Shown here in pieces: positions 7,814 through 14,438 of a stretch of 17,017 nt of DNA. A model generated the notes under the pieces. That model saw nothing but the letters and a program-made list of their open reading frames with translations. It had not been told where the DNA came from and did not search any database. The position numbers were made by a program, and so were the translations under genes. Source of the DNA: an uncultured Oscillibacter sp. GTDB taxonomy: Bacteria > Bacillota_A > Clostridia > Oscillospirales > Oscillospiraceae. Location of the stretch: the NCBI GenBank assembly GCA_902462475.1, contig CABQCB010000014.1, forward strand, positions 1-17,017. Reading direction: 5' to 3'. Numbering within the stretch: position 1 is the first letter of the stretch; each line of letters starts with the position of its first letter.

Positions 7814-8248
7814 TCAATCCGCTTGCGCAAGCGTCATTTCCGCGGCCAGCAAAAGGAGCTCTTTGAATTGCGTTTGCTGCTGCGCTGACATGTGCTGGGT
7901 CATGCGCTGAAAGCAAGCGTCAATCTGCTCCTGGACAAAGGGATACACCGCCCAGGCCTTTTCTGTGGGCTGGATATCATAGGTGCGCTTGTCCTTCGGA
8001 TTTGTAGTACGCACCAAAAACCCGGTCTCCTCCATTTTGGTCACGGTCTTGGCTATGACGCTTTTGTCCAGCCCCAGCCGCTTGGTGATCTCATCCTGCG
8101 TCAGGGAACGGAAGTCACAGACGATGAGAATCACCATGGCCTGGGCCGCCGTCAGCCCGTACTGCGCACAGCTGTTGTTCAGCCAGATATGAGATTTTCT
8201 GTATAGGATCGAAATTGCCTTGAATGGGCTGTTCATAATATTTTCCAA
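7814..8248 (-). CDS. MarR-family transcriptional regulator
   Basis: 144 residues from a TTG at 8248, which has AAGGGGG about 8 bases upstream. An ATG four codons later (8236) has only a weak GGAAAA site, so the start is uncertain. The central winged helix contains LTQDEITKRLGLDKSVIAKTVTKMEETGFL with the recognition helix near residues 63-77, and a wing with the family NPKDKRTY segment (the D-K-R signature). Helices at both ends form the dimer interface. The gene diverges from an MFS exporter whose promoter is flanked by palindromes, the usual arrangement for a MarR repressor controlling a drug-efflux pump. Its inducer is unknown. Confidence 0.9.
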   Translation of the reverse strand: MENIMNSPFKAISILYRKSHIWLNNSCAQYGLTAAQAMVILIVCDFRSLTQDEITKRLGLDKSVIAKTVTKMEETGFLVRTTNPKDKRTYDIQPTEKAWAVYPFVQEQIDACFQRMTQHMSAQQQTQFKELLLLAAEMTLAQAD

Positions 8249-8277
8249 GCCCAGCGCCCCCTTTTTGTACTGCTGGT

Positions 8278-8306
8278 ATTATAGCGCGGAACAACCCGAT
8301 TTGCAA
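8278..8306 (-). promoter_or_regulatory. Sigma-A-type promoter for the marR gene
   Basis: On the minus strand TTGCAA (8306-8301) is followed after 17 bases by TATAAT (8283-8278). The element lies 30-60 bases upstream of the marR start. Confidence 0.8.
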
Positions 8307-8334
8307 ACGGCACCGCTCTTCTCTGCACAAACAA

Positions 8335-8348
8335 GTGGCACGTGCAAC
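8335..8348. promoter_or_regulatory. Candidate MarR operator 1 (upstream of the exporter promoter)
   Basis: GTGGCA-CG-TGCAAC, an imperfect palindrome 6 bases upstream of the -35 element of the exporter promoter. It matches operator 2 in 11 of 14 positions. An 8-bp palindrome AACTAGTT (8346-8353) lies beside it. Confidence 0.55.
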
Positions 8349-8354
8349 TAGTTA

Positions 8355-8383
8355 TTGACACACTCTTCTTGCCGTGATATAGT
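8355..8383 (+). promoter_or_regulatory. Strong sigma-A-type promoter for the MFS exporter operon
   Basis: TTGACA (8355-8360), a 17-base spacer, then TATAGT (8378-8383) preceded by TG at 8375-8376 (extended -10). The predicted transcript start, near 8390, lies at operator 2. Confidence 0.88.
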
Positions 8384-8389
8384 TATTTG

Positions 8390-8403
8390 GTGGCAGTTGC
8401 CAC
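8390..8403. promoter_or_regulatory. Candidate MarR operator 2 (at the transcript start)
   Basis: Perfect 6-bp inverted repeat GTGGCA-GT-TGCCAC located where RNA polymerase would start. A repressor bound here would block the exporter promoter. Operator 1 is a close variant 55 bases upstream. Confidence 0.65.
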
Positions 8404-8435
8404 TTTTTTATTATCTTGAGCAAAAGGAGCTTTCT

Positions 8436-9605
8436 ATGGAAAAAGCAGAAAAAATCTGGAACAGGAAATTTATCCTCCTGTTCATTACCAACCTCTTGGT
8501 ATTGGCGGCCTTCTATGCGTCCATCCCCATTATCCCGGTCTACTGCGCAGAGATCGGAATTACCGGGTCCAGGGTAGGCATCGTTTTGACGGCCATGTCC
8601 GTAGCCACGGTGCTATTCCGTCCTGTGGCCGGATACCTGCTGGATAACTTCAATCGCTATCGGGTCTACCTGCTGTTTTTGGCTCTGTTCTGCCTGTCAT
8701 TTCCGGCTTTTCTCCTCTTCCCGGTGTTCGGGCTGCTGATCGTGGTGCGGCTGTACATGGGCGCCGTGTACTCCGTGTGTGCCTCCGCCACCATGACCAT
8801 GGCGGGAGATGTTCTGCCTGCGGCCAAAATCACCGAGGGCATCAGCCGCTTTGCTTTCACTGTGTCCATCGGTATGGCAGTGGGACCCTTCGTCGGATTG
8901 AAGGTCCAGAACAATATGAGCAGCAAGGCGTCCTTCCTCACCATTTTCGGCATTACCGTAGCTGCCCTGATCTGCGTATCCTGCTGCCGTTTGAAGTACC
9001 CCAAGGTGGAGCGGAAAAAGTTCTCCCTCAAAGAGTCTCTCTACGGTCCCGCCGTCCCGTTCATGCTGAACATGATGTTCCTGATGATCCCTTACGGGGC
9101 AGTCATCGCCTACTCCTCCATTCTGGCGCAGGAAAAGGATATCATGGGATATCTGCCCTACTTCTACATCTGTCTGGTGGCAGGGATGCTGCTGTCCAAG
9201 ACATCCACCCAGAAGGTCATCGACGCCGGCAGGCATCGCCCCCTGGTCTATGCCAGTCTGGTGGTGCTGGTCCTCACCATGCTCAGCTTTCTGTTTTTGA
9301 CCAGCGGCGCCCATCTGCTGGCTGCCGGGTTCTTCTTCGGCCTGGGCTATGGCATCCTGCAGCCCCTCTTCCAGTCCTTCGTCACCGGCACCACACCGGC
9401 ACCGCACAGAGGCGTCGCCAACTCCACCTATATGCTCTCCTATGACATCGGTATCGGCATCGGTTCCCTGCTTATGGGCTTTATGCAGGAGTCCATCGGT
9501 CTGACCACCGGCTTTGCCCTGACCGCCATTGCCTACGTGATCGGCGGAATCGTGTATCTCACCTTTGTGGACGGCTATTACCGCCGGCTGCGTACCGCCC
9601 GCTGA
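8436..9605 (+). CDS. Major facilitator superfamily transporter (drug-efflux type)
   Basis: 389 residues. The ATG at 8436 is chosen because AAAAGGAG lies 6-7 bases upstream and an in-frame extension would run back through the promoter and operator. About 12 hydrophobic helices are visible, in two halves joined by a basic cytoplasmic loop (RLKYPKVERKKFSLKES, around residues 175-191). A motif-A-like loop GYLLDNFNRYRV (66-77) follows helix 2, as in MFS proton antiporters. The divergent MarR gene and operators suggest efflux of a toxic compound, with inducible expression. The substrate cannot be read from the sequence. It is followed after 31 bases by a kinase-like gene in the same direction. Confidence 0.9.
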   Translation: MEKAEKIWNRKFILLFITNLLVLAAFYASIPIIPVYCAEIGITGSRVGIVLTAMSVATVLFRPVAGYLLDNFNRYRVYLLFLALFCLSFPAFLLFPVFGLLIVVRLYMGAVYSVCASATMTMAGDVLPAAKITEGISRFAFTVSIGMAVGPFVGLKVQNNMSSKASFLTIFGITVAALICVSCCRLKYPKVERKKFSLKESLYGPAVPFMLNMMFLMIPYGAVIAYSSILAQEKDIMGYLPYFYICLVAGMLLSKTSTQKVIDAGRHRPLVYASLVVLVLTMLSFLFLTSGAHLLAAGFFFGLGYGILQPLFQSFVTGTTPAPHRGVANSTYMLSYDIGIGIGSLLMGFMQESIGLTTGFALTAIAYVIGGIVYLTFVDGYYRRLRTAR

Positions 9606-9636
9606 CAGGACCTAATAAAAGGAGGCGTTTCCTGGG

Positions 9637-10215
9637 ATGAAAAACAGAGTCATTACCATCAGCCGCGAATTCGGCAGCGGAGGCCGCACCATCGGCAAGC
9701 GGACAGCAGCAGAGCTGGGAATCCCCTGTTACGACAACGAGCTGCTGCAAAAGATCGCACACGAGAGCGGGTTCCACGAAAACTACATCAAAGAAGCCGG
9801 GGAGTACGCACCCGGCGGATTTTTGGCCAACGCCTTCTCCCGCCGGGATGCCGGGCCAAACAACGCCGACTATCTCTGGCAGATCCAGTACAATATCATT
9901 TCCCAACTGGCTGAAAAGGGTCCCTGCGTGATCGTCGGCCGGTGCGCGGATTACATCCTCCGGGACAAGGCGGACTGTCTGCGAGTCTTTATCCATGCAG
10001 ATATGGCATTCCGGGCGAAACGCATCGTGCAGGAGTACGGCGAACGGACGGAATCCCCGGAGCAGCGTCTAAAAGACAAGGACAAGCGCCGTGCGGCGTA
10101 TCATCGGTTCTATACCGACATGAAATGGGGCTATGCCCAGAATTATGATCTCACGCTCAACAGCGGGGTCCTTGGCATCGGCCAATGTGTGGATATCATC
10201 AAGGCCCTGTACTGA
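9637..10215 (+). CDS. Cytidylate kinase-like family protein
   Basis: 192 residues with a P-loop-type nucleotide-binding start: VITISREFGSGGRTIGKR, where GSGGRTIGK (13-21) takes the place of Walker A as in the Cmk_2 (cytidylate kinase-like) family. Later segments CVIVGRCADYILR (about 97-109), the arginine-rich KDKDKRRAAYHRFY (about 147-160) and YDLTLNSG are also typical. GGAGG lies 11 bases before the ATG, somewhat long. It is probably cotranscribed with the exporter and ends at a strong terminator. The family is common in Firmicutes, but members next to transporters have no firmly established substrate, so true CMP kinase activity is not claimed. Confidence 0.87.
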   Translation: MKNRVITISREFGSGGRTIGKRTAAELGIPCYDNELLQKIAHESGFHENYIKEAGEYAPGGFLANAFSRRDAGPNNADYLWQIQYNIISQLAEKGPCVIVGRCADYILRDKADCLRVFIHADMAFRAKRIVQEYGERTESPEQRLKDKDKRRAAYHRFYTDMKWGYAQNYDLTLNSGVLGIGQCVDIIKALY

Positions 10216-10243
10216 AGCCTGCTCATCATACCGGCTGAAAATG

Positions 10244-10296
10244 CGAAGTCCGTTTTTCGAACCATTTGTTCGAAAAACGGACTTCGTTTATTTTTT
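10244..10296. terminator. Strong hairpin terminator between converging operons
   Basis: A perfect 18-bp inverted repeat: CGAAGTCCGTTTTTCGAA (10244-10261) pairs with 10269-10286 around loop CCATTTG. A T-rich tail (10287-10296) follows on the plus strand. It ends the exporter/kinase operon and can also stop readthrough from the opposite strand. Confidence 0.88.
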
Positions 10297-10387
10297 ATGC
10301 CCGGCCATGCACAATTATCGCATTGCCGTGCAATGCCTCTGTAAATTTTTACAGCAGTCTGCGCAGTATTGCTGCCGCATCGTTCCC

Positions 10388-11917
10388 TCAGGAAGTCCTT
10401 CGGCAGGAAGATGAAGCTACGTCCACCAGCCACGCCATAAAAATCATCCCCAGCGCCAGCGTACTCACCTCATTCCAGGCATACTGGTTCATGGCAAAGA
10501 TCAAAGGTGCTCCGATTCCACCGGCCCCAGCCAGCCCCAGTACCGACGCTTCCCGGATATTGACGTCAAAGCGATAAAGCGTGCAGGAGGCAATCTGAGG
10601 CGTCAGCTGGGGAAGAACACCATGGAAGATCCGGACCGGCCGGGAAACACCCATCGCCTCCAGCGCGTGAACAGGGCGCAGATCCAGCGCATCGATGGCT
10701 TCTGAGAACCGTTTGCATAAAAGTCCCACGCTGCACACTGCCAGTGTCAGTACGCCGGTGAAGGAGCCGGGACCGCAGACCCGAATAAAGATCAGTCCAT
10801 AGATCAAAGAGGGAACGGAGCGGATTGCGGCCACTACGGTTCGGAAGAACCACGCTACCGGAGCCGGAAAAAACCGTCCACTGCCTAAAAAAGACAGGGG
10901 AACTGCCAAGACCACACCCACACAAGTCCCTACAAAGGCCATGGCCGCCGTCTCCAAAAGGAGATAGAAAAGGCCGCTGCTGTCCAGACGGAGCAGCAGC
11001 TCCAAGTCCGGATGGAGCAGCCCATCCAGCAGCACCTGCACCATCCGCAAGCTGGTCCGGGACAGATCCGGAGCCGGCAAAGTCAACGTGCAGAATATAA
11101 ACAGCCCTGCTGCCGCACCGGTCAGCAGTCTCTGCCCCGCTCTGCCCATCGTCAGCTCATGCTGCACCAGCCGAGTCAGCACTGCACTGAGTGCTTCCAT
11201 ACCATACACGACCAGAAACAGCAAAATCAGGATCATCCCGACCTTGCTGTACTCCCGCCAGGAGACCTTCTCATTGAGAAGCAGTCCGATCCCCCCTGCC
11301 CCCACATAACCCAGGATGGCGCTGTGGCGTACATTGCCCTCCAACAAATAGAGCACATTGGTGAGATAGGCAGGTGTGATTTCCGGGAAAACGGAATGGA
11401 CAAAGGCCTGGACCGGTCTGGCTCCCATGGCTTGCAGGGCTGTATAGGGCCCCAGTGGTGCACTCTCCATGTCCTCATAGGTCAGCCTGGTCATAATGGC
11501 AAAGGTATAGACCGTGATCGCGGCAGTTCCAGCAAAGGCACCGATCCCCAGAAAGAAGGTGGCCAGCAGGGCCAGGATCAGCGCCGGAAAAGACCGCAGC
11601 AGCTGAATGCAAAAGCGCAGGAGTTTTTTGAGTCCCCAAGGCCCGGGCAGTGTTGCGGCACAGCCCATGGCAGCGGGGATCGCCAATACCGCTCCCAGGA
11701 CCGTACCGGTAACGGACATCTGCACAGTGGTCCAGAGCAGCGGCAAGACTTTCCCTGTAAAGCTCCACTCCGGCGGGAACATCTGCGACACGATGTCCAT
11801 CAAATGGCTCTTCCGGGACCACAGCACGGAAAGGTCACAGCCTGTGAACCAGGCAGCTCCCAGAAAGACCGCCGCAAAGGCCGCGGCTGTCAGTGGCCGC
11901 GAAAGGCGCCGCCTCAT
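10388..11917 (-). CDS. phnE: Fused double-domain PhnE-type ABC transporter permease
   Basis: 509 residues made of two tandem permease domains. Each has a conserved EAA-type loop, at 161-172 (LQAMGARPVQAF) and 419-431 (LEAMGVSRPVRIF). Each is followed by NVR/NIR and the GAGGIG motif, at 206-211 and 464-469. PhnE proteins are usually about 260-290 residues and dimerise, so this is a natural fusion of two copies. The ATG overlaps the ATPase-gene stop by four bases. It forms the membrane channel of the importer encoded with the next two genes. The two halves differ clearly, so the fusion is not recent. The symbol denotes the family; the transported compound may be a phosphonate, phosphite or something else. 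Confidence 0.9.
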   Translation of the reverse strand: MRRRLSRPLTAAAFAAVFLGAAWFTGCDLSVLWSRKSHLMDIVSQMFPPEWSFTGKVLPLLWTTVQMSVTGTVLGAVLAIPAAMGCAATLPGPWGLKKLLRFCIQLLRSFPALILALLATFFLGIGAFAGTAAITVYTFAIMTRLTYEDMESAPLGPYTALQAMGARPVQAFVHSVFPEITPAYLTNVLYLLEGNVRHSAILGYVGAGGIGLLLNEKVSWREYSKVGMILILLFLVVYGMEALSAVLTRLVQHELTMGRAGQRLLTGAAAGLFIFCTLTLPAPDLSRTSLRMVQVLLDGLLHPDLELLLRLDSSGLFYLLLETAAMAFVGTCVGVVLAVPLSFLGSGRFFPAPVAWFFRTVVAAIRSVPSLIYGLIFIRVCGPGSFTGVLTLAVCSVGLLCKRFSEAIDALDLRPVHALEAMGVSRPVRIFHGVLPQLTPQIASCTLYRFDVNIREASVLGLAGAGGIGAPLIFAMNQYAWNEVSTLALGMIFMAWLVDVASSSCRRTS

Positions 11918-12663
11918 ACGTCCACCCCGGTTCCGCCGTAGATTTTTCCCAGGATCTCCTTTGTGACATCTCCTGGCGCACCGTCGAAAACCACCTGTCC
12001 CCGGCTGATACCGATGATATGGTCGGAAAATTCCAGGGACAGCTCCAGATTGTGACTGTTCATCAGGACGCTGACGCCCCGGCTTCGCTGGATCTGACGC
12101 AGCAGCTGGAGGATCTGCCGCCCGGTGACTGGGTCCAGGGAAGCCACCGGCTCGTCCGCCAGCAGCACCGCCGGATCCCGCATCAGTGCCCGGGCAATGG
12201 CCACCCGCTGCTTCTGCCCGCCGGAAAGACGCCTGACCGGCTCATCCAGCTTATCTGCCAGCCCTACCTCGCGGAGGATACCGGCGGCCTTTTCCCGGCA
12301 GGCCGGCCCAAAGCAGCCCAGAAGCGCGGCTCCCATGTTCATCTCTGGAAGACAGGCATTCAGGACATTTTTCAGAACACTGGAAACCTCCACCAAGCAA
12401 AAATCTTGATAGATGGTACCGATGGTCCGCTGTACGGCCCGCTTGTCCCGGCCCCGGGCAGACTCAAAGGGAACACCTGCGTAGAGGATCTTTCCGCCGT
12501 CACAGGCCTCCATTCCGTTGAGAATCCGGAACAGTGTCGTCTTTCCGGCCCCGGAGGGGCCGATGACTGAGAGAAACTCCCCATCCTTCAGGGTGAAACT
12601 CACGTCTTTCAGAATCTCTCCCGTCCGTGGAAAGCATTTTTGAATGTGTTGGACCTGTAACAT
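11914..12663 (-). CDS. phnC: PhnC-type ABC transporter ATP-binding protein
   Basis: 249 residues; ATG at 12663 with GGGAGGAT upstream. All ATPase motifs are intact: Walker A GPSGAGKT (35-42), Q-loop Gln86 (IYQDF), signature LSGGQ (146-150), Walker B VLLADE with Glu171, and a switch histidine in MNSHNLE. The IGTIYQDFCLVEVSSVLKNV segment resembles PhnC proteins (Q-loop followed by L-V-...-S-V-L-N-V). It energises the fused permease in the cytoplasm. It lies 21 bases after the binding-protein gene and overlaps the permease gene by four bases, so all three form one operon. Confidence 0.92.
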   Translation of the reverse strand: MLQVQHIQKCFPRTGEILKDVSFTLKDGEFLSVIGPSGAGKTTLFRILNGMEACDGGKILYAGVPFESARGRDKRAVQRTIGTIYQDFCLVEVSSVLKNVLNACLPEMNMGAALLGCFGPACREKAAGILREVGLADKLDEPVRRLSGGQKQRVAIARALMRDPAVLLADEPVASLDPVTGRQILQLLRQIQRSRGVSVLMNSHNLELSLEFSDHIIGISRGQVVFDGAPGDVTKEILGKIYGGTGVDV

Positions 12664-12684
12664 AGCGATCCTCCCGGCTGCAGA

Positions 12685-13749
12685 TTACTGTTCCATGGAT
12701 CTGAGGAGCTCCTGTGCCGCCCGCTCCCCGTCATAATCGGCGTCGCTGCCCCAGGTATAGCCCACTTGGCTGAAGACGCTGAAAATGGCCTGTCCCTCTT
12801 CGGTCTCGGCCAGTTCGATGAACGATTCTCCCACAGCCTTCCGGAAATCCTCGTCCTGCATGGTCTCGGAGGTCTTGCTGTAAGCGATCATATCGTTGTA
12901 GATGCCGTCCGTGACCCCGATGACACCGGTCTGCTCCACCATGGGAGCGGTGCCGCCGAAGTCAGACTCCCAGATAGGGGCATTCTTGATGCGGATATGC
13001 CCATAGGACACCATCACGTCCACCTGACCGGCAGCCAGACGGGCCACAGAGGTCGTATGAGAGTCGCACTCCACCACGTTGTCCAGATCGCTGATTCCCT
13101 TTCCGTAGTGCTCCTGAAGCCACAGGCAGGGATAGATATATCCAGAGGCAGAGGTAGGATTGAGCACTGCCCAGGTCGCGCTGTTCAGATCCTCCCAGGT
13201 CAGCTCCTGTCCGTTATTGACCTTGTCCAGGAGTTCCTGCCCCTTTTCCGTAGGGCCTGCCAGCAAAATACAGCGATAGTACGTGCTCATTTCCTCGGTA
13301 TTTTCCTCGATGGTGCCGTCGTTCCAATCCGCAGGATTTTCAGAGTCTTTATTGATACCGTAGCGGAGGGCCGTCAGCAGTACATCGCAGTCATCAGAGA
13401 AGAGAACGTAGTTGCCGCCGGAAATGAAGCCCAGATCGGCGCTGCCGGCACTGAGGGCCTCTCCCACGGCGGTGTAGCTGGTGCCCACCGACATGTCGAT
13501 CTCGCCCACGTCATAGCCCTTTTCCAGCAGCTTCGCCTTCAGCAGTTCCTCCAGAGGCTGGGTAGACTCAGAAATGATGTCGGCATCCGCGTAGGGAGAG
13601 AAGGCGATCTTCAGGGATGAGACGCTCTTTACCCCGTCCGCGCCCGGCTCTTCCTGCGCCGTCTCGCCAGTATCGGAGGCGCCGCAGCCGGCCAGCAGGC
13701 CGCAGGACAGCGCCAGGGTCAAAAGGAGTGCGGGAATGTTCTTTTTCAT
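12685..13749 (-). CDS. phnD: PhnD-type substrate-binding lipoprotein
   Basis: 354 residues from the ATG at 13749, chosen because it follows GGAGGT and begins a lipoprotein signal (MKKN, hydrophobic core, LAGC lipobox with Cys22). A longer in-frame reading would run back through the terminator and leader RNA. After the signal comes LKIAFSPYADADIISESTQPLEELL, the usual start of PhnD/phosphonate-binding folds. GTSYTAVGEALSAGSADLGFISGGNYV and LNPTSASGYIYPCLWL resemble the ligand-pocket segments of the family (Ser/Thr-rich loop, SxSGY). The protein is anchored outside the membrane and delivers ligand to the permease. Phosphonate, phosphite or another small anion are possible ligands. The unusual leader leaves a cofactor-like ligand open. 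Confidence 0.9.
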   Translation of the reverse strand: MKKNIPALLLTLALSCGLLAGCGASDTGETAQEEPGADGVKSVSSLKIAFSPYADADIISESTQPLEELLKAKLLEKGYDVGEIDMSVGTSYTAVGEALSAGSADLGFISGGNYVLFSDDCDVLLTALRYGINKDSENPADWNDGTIEENTEEMSTYYRCILLAGPTEKGQELLDKVNNGQELTWEDLNSATWAVLNPTSASGYIYPCLWLQEHYGKGISDLDNVVECDSHTTSVARLAAGQVDVMVSYGHIRIKNAPIWESDFGGTAPMVEQTGVIGVTDGIYNDMIAYSKTSETMQDEDFRKAVGESFIELAETEEGQAIFSVFSQVGYTWGSDADYDGERAAQELLRSMEQ

Positions 13750-13782
13750 AGGAGTACCTCCATTCAATTTTCCACGCAAAAG

Positions 13783-13812
13783 AAAAAAGGCATATGCACC
13801 TGCATATGCCTT
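13783..13812 (-). terminator. Leader terminator just upstream of the PhnD-type gene
   Basis: On the minus strand AAGGCATATGCA (13812... down from the stem start to 13801) pairs with TGCATATGCCTT (13798-13787), followed by a run of six T (13788-13783). It sits between the promoter and the gene, about 34 bases before the start codon, so it must be controlled. The stem can be disrupted by an alternative pairing with 13825-13834 (see findings). Confidence 0.88.
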
Positions 13813-13815
13813 ACC

Positions 13816-13931
13816 ATGACTTTCACGCAGATGCTGATTGCCCCACTCTGGGAAAAGCAGGGTACGGTCGGTCCTCTCTGGGACCCTCTCAGCCTGGAAC
13901 ACAGGCTCCCTCGCAATCTGGTTCTTGTCAT
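13816..13931 (-). ncRNA. Candidate metabolite-sensing leader (riboswitch-like, partly TPP-like)
   Basis: Folded by eye on the minus strand. P1a ATGAC (13931-13927) pairs with GTCAT (13820-13816). P1b CAGAT (13920-13916) pairs with ATCTG (13832-13828). P2 AGGG (13911-13908) pairs with CCCT (13862-13859). P3 AGCCTG (13907-13902) pairs with CAGGCT (13896-13891). A side hairpin GGTCC/GGACC (13885-13881/13874-13870) and a CCCA/TGGG hairpin (13852-13849/13845-13842) complete it. GGGAGC...GGCTGAGAGGG with CTGAGA at 13892-13887 is like the 5' half of the TPP aptamer. The TPP pyrophosphate-sensor half (CCUGAUC ... GCGUAGGGAA) is not present in normal form. It is either a very divergent TPP-class element or another class. 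Confidence 0.6.
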
Positions 13932-13992
13932 CTATATTCTGAGCGTGGCGCCAGGGAGCTCCCCCTTTCGCCGCATTCCGCAAACCGATGGA

Positions 13993-14021
13993 AGTATAGC
14001 ACACTCCGGAAGAAAGCGCAA
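13993..14021 (-). promoter_or_regulatory. Promoter of the PhnD-PhnC-PhnE operon
   Basis: On the minus strand TTGCGC (14021-14016), 17 bases, then TATACT (13998-13993) preceded directly by TGC (extended -10). The transcript would start near 13986, giving a leader of roughly 235 bases before the start codon. Confidence 0.78.
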
Positions 14022-14090
14022 GGCATTTTCCGTGTGACCTCCGGATATCAGGCACAAATCTCCAGCAGAGCCGCCCTTTGGGCGGCAGAA

Positions 14091-14134
14091 ACCAAAATAA
14101 AAGGACATCCTCTCGGATGTCCTTTTATTTTGGT
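14091..14134. terminator. 20-bp perfect hairpin terminator beside the tRNA fragment
   Basis: The left arm at 14091-14110 (begins ACCAAAATAAAAGG) pairs perfectly over 20 bp with 14115-14134 around a TCTC loop. The T/A runs let it work on both strands. It directly follows the CCA end of the tRNA fragment on the minus strand, so it is probably the original tRNA terminator. A smaller hairpin CCGCCC/GGGCGG lies at 14071-14085. Confidence 0.9.
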
Positions 14135-14175
14135 ACGCCCGGCTGGATTCGAACCAGTGGCCTACAGAGTCGGAG
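14131..14175 (-). other. 3' fragment of a tRNA gene, probably tRNA-Arg(CCG); likely attachment site
   Basis: On the minus strand the sequence runs ACTCCGACTCTGTAGG, then the T-arm CTGG-TTCGAAT-CCAG, then CGGGCGTACCA with an encoded CCA (14133-14131). The loop CTCCGAC gives anticodon CCG. The 5' half is absent: the bases preceding CTCCGAC (GATGA) cannot pair with TCTGT, and there is no D-arm or matching ACGCCCG acceptor strand. Such 3' fragments are the usual scar at one end of an element integrated into a tRNA. The intact tRNA would then lie at the other end, to the right of the window. Confidence 0.72.
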
Positions 14176-14438
14176 TCATCAGGTGGTCAAACGGGAAACC
14201 GTTGGGGCCCAGTGATTTTGTGGGGTTTGGACAGATTTGCAGAGAATTACAGAAAGTCCCCGGAGGCATTGCGCTGCGACGTCTTCGGGGACTTTCTTCG
14301 ACAGTGGTCAAATAGTAGTCAGAGCGAGGGCCATACCTTCTATTAAACCTGAAAAAATTCGTTTCAGTTGCACAAAGACGTGCAACTTTTGCCGACAGAA
14401 CACCAAGTATAGAGCGCGCTTGAGAATCGGAGGAACAA
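14176..14438 (+). promoter_or_regulatory. Control region ahead of the tail genes
   Basis: About 260 bases without a gene. It contains a hairpin with perfect 12-bp arms (AGAAAGTCCCCG 14251-14262 and CGGGGACTTTCT 14286-14297) and a palindrome AGTTGCAC (14366-14373) / GTGCAACT (14380-14387) with a 6-base spacer. A TATAGA (14408-14413) sits 25 bases upstream of the GGAGG of the first gene but has no normal -35, so an activator or alternative sigma factor is possible. Confidence 0.5.

Noticed and set aside
11012..11941. 309-codon plus-strand ORF opposite the permease
   Set aside because: Antisense shadow of the double PhnE permease; no ribosome binding site or recognisable domain.
12766..13620. 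284-codon plus-strand ORF opposite the PhnD-type gene
   Set aside because: Antisense shadow; His- and Arg-rich translation without family similarity.
13816..13931. Ordinary TPP riboswitch call
   Set aside because: The conserved CCUGAUC ... GCGUAGGGAA half is not present, so only a TPP-like or divergent element is claimed. T-box was also rejected: no GGGTGGNACCGCG-type antiterminator motif.
13750..14055. N-terminal extension of the PhnD-type protein
   Set aside because: It would translate the terminator and leader RNA. The ATG at 13749 has a good Shine-Dalgarno and begins a lipoprotein signal peptide.
14131..14200. Intact tRNA gene
   Set aside because: Only the anticodon loop to CCA part is present; no D-arm and no 5' acceptor strand.
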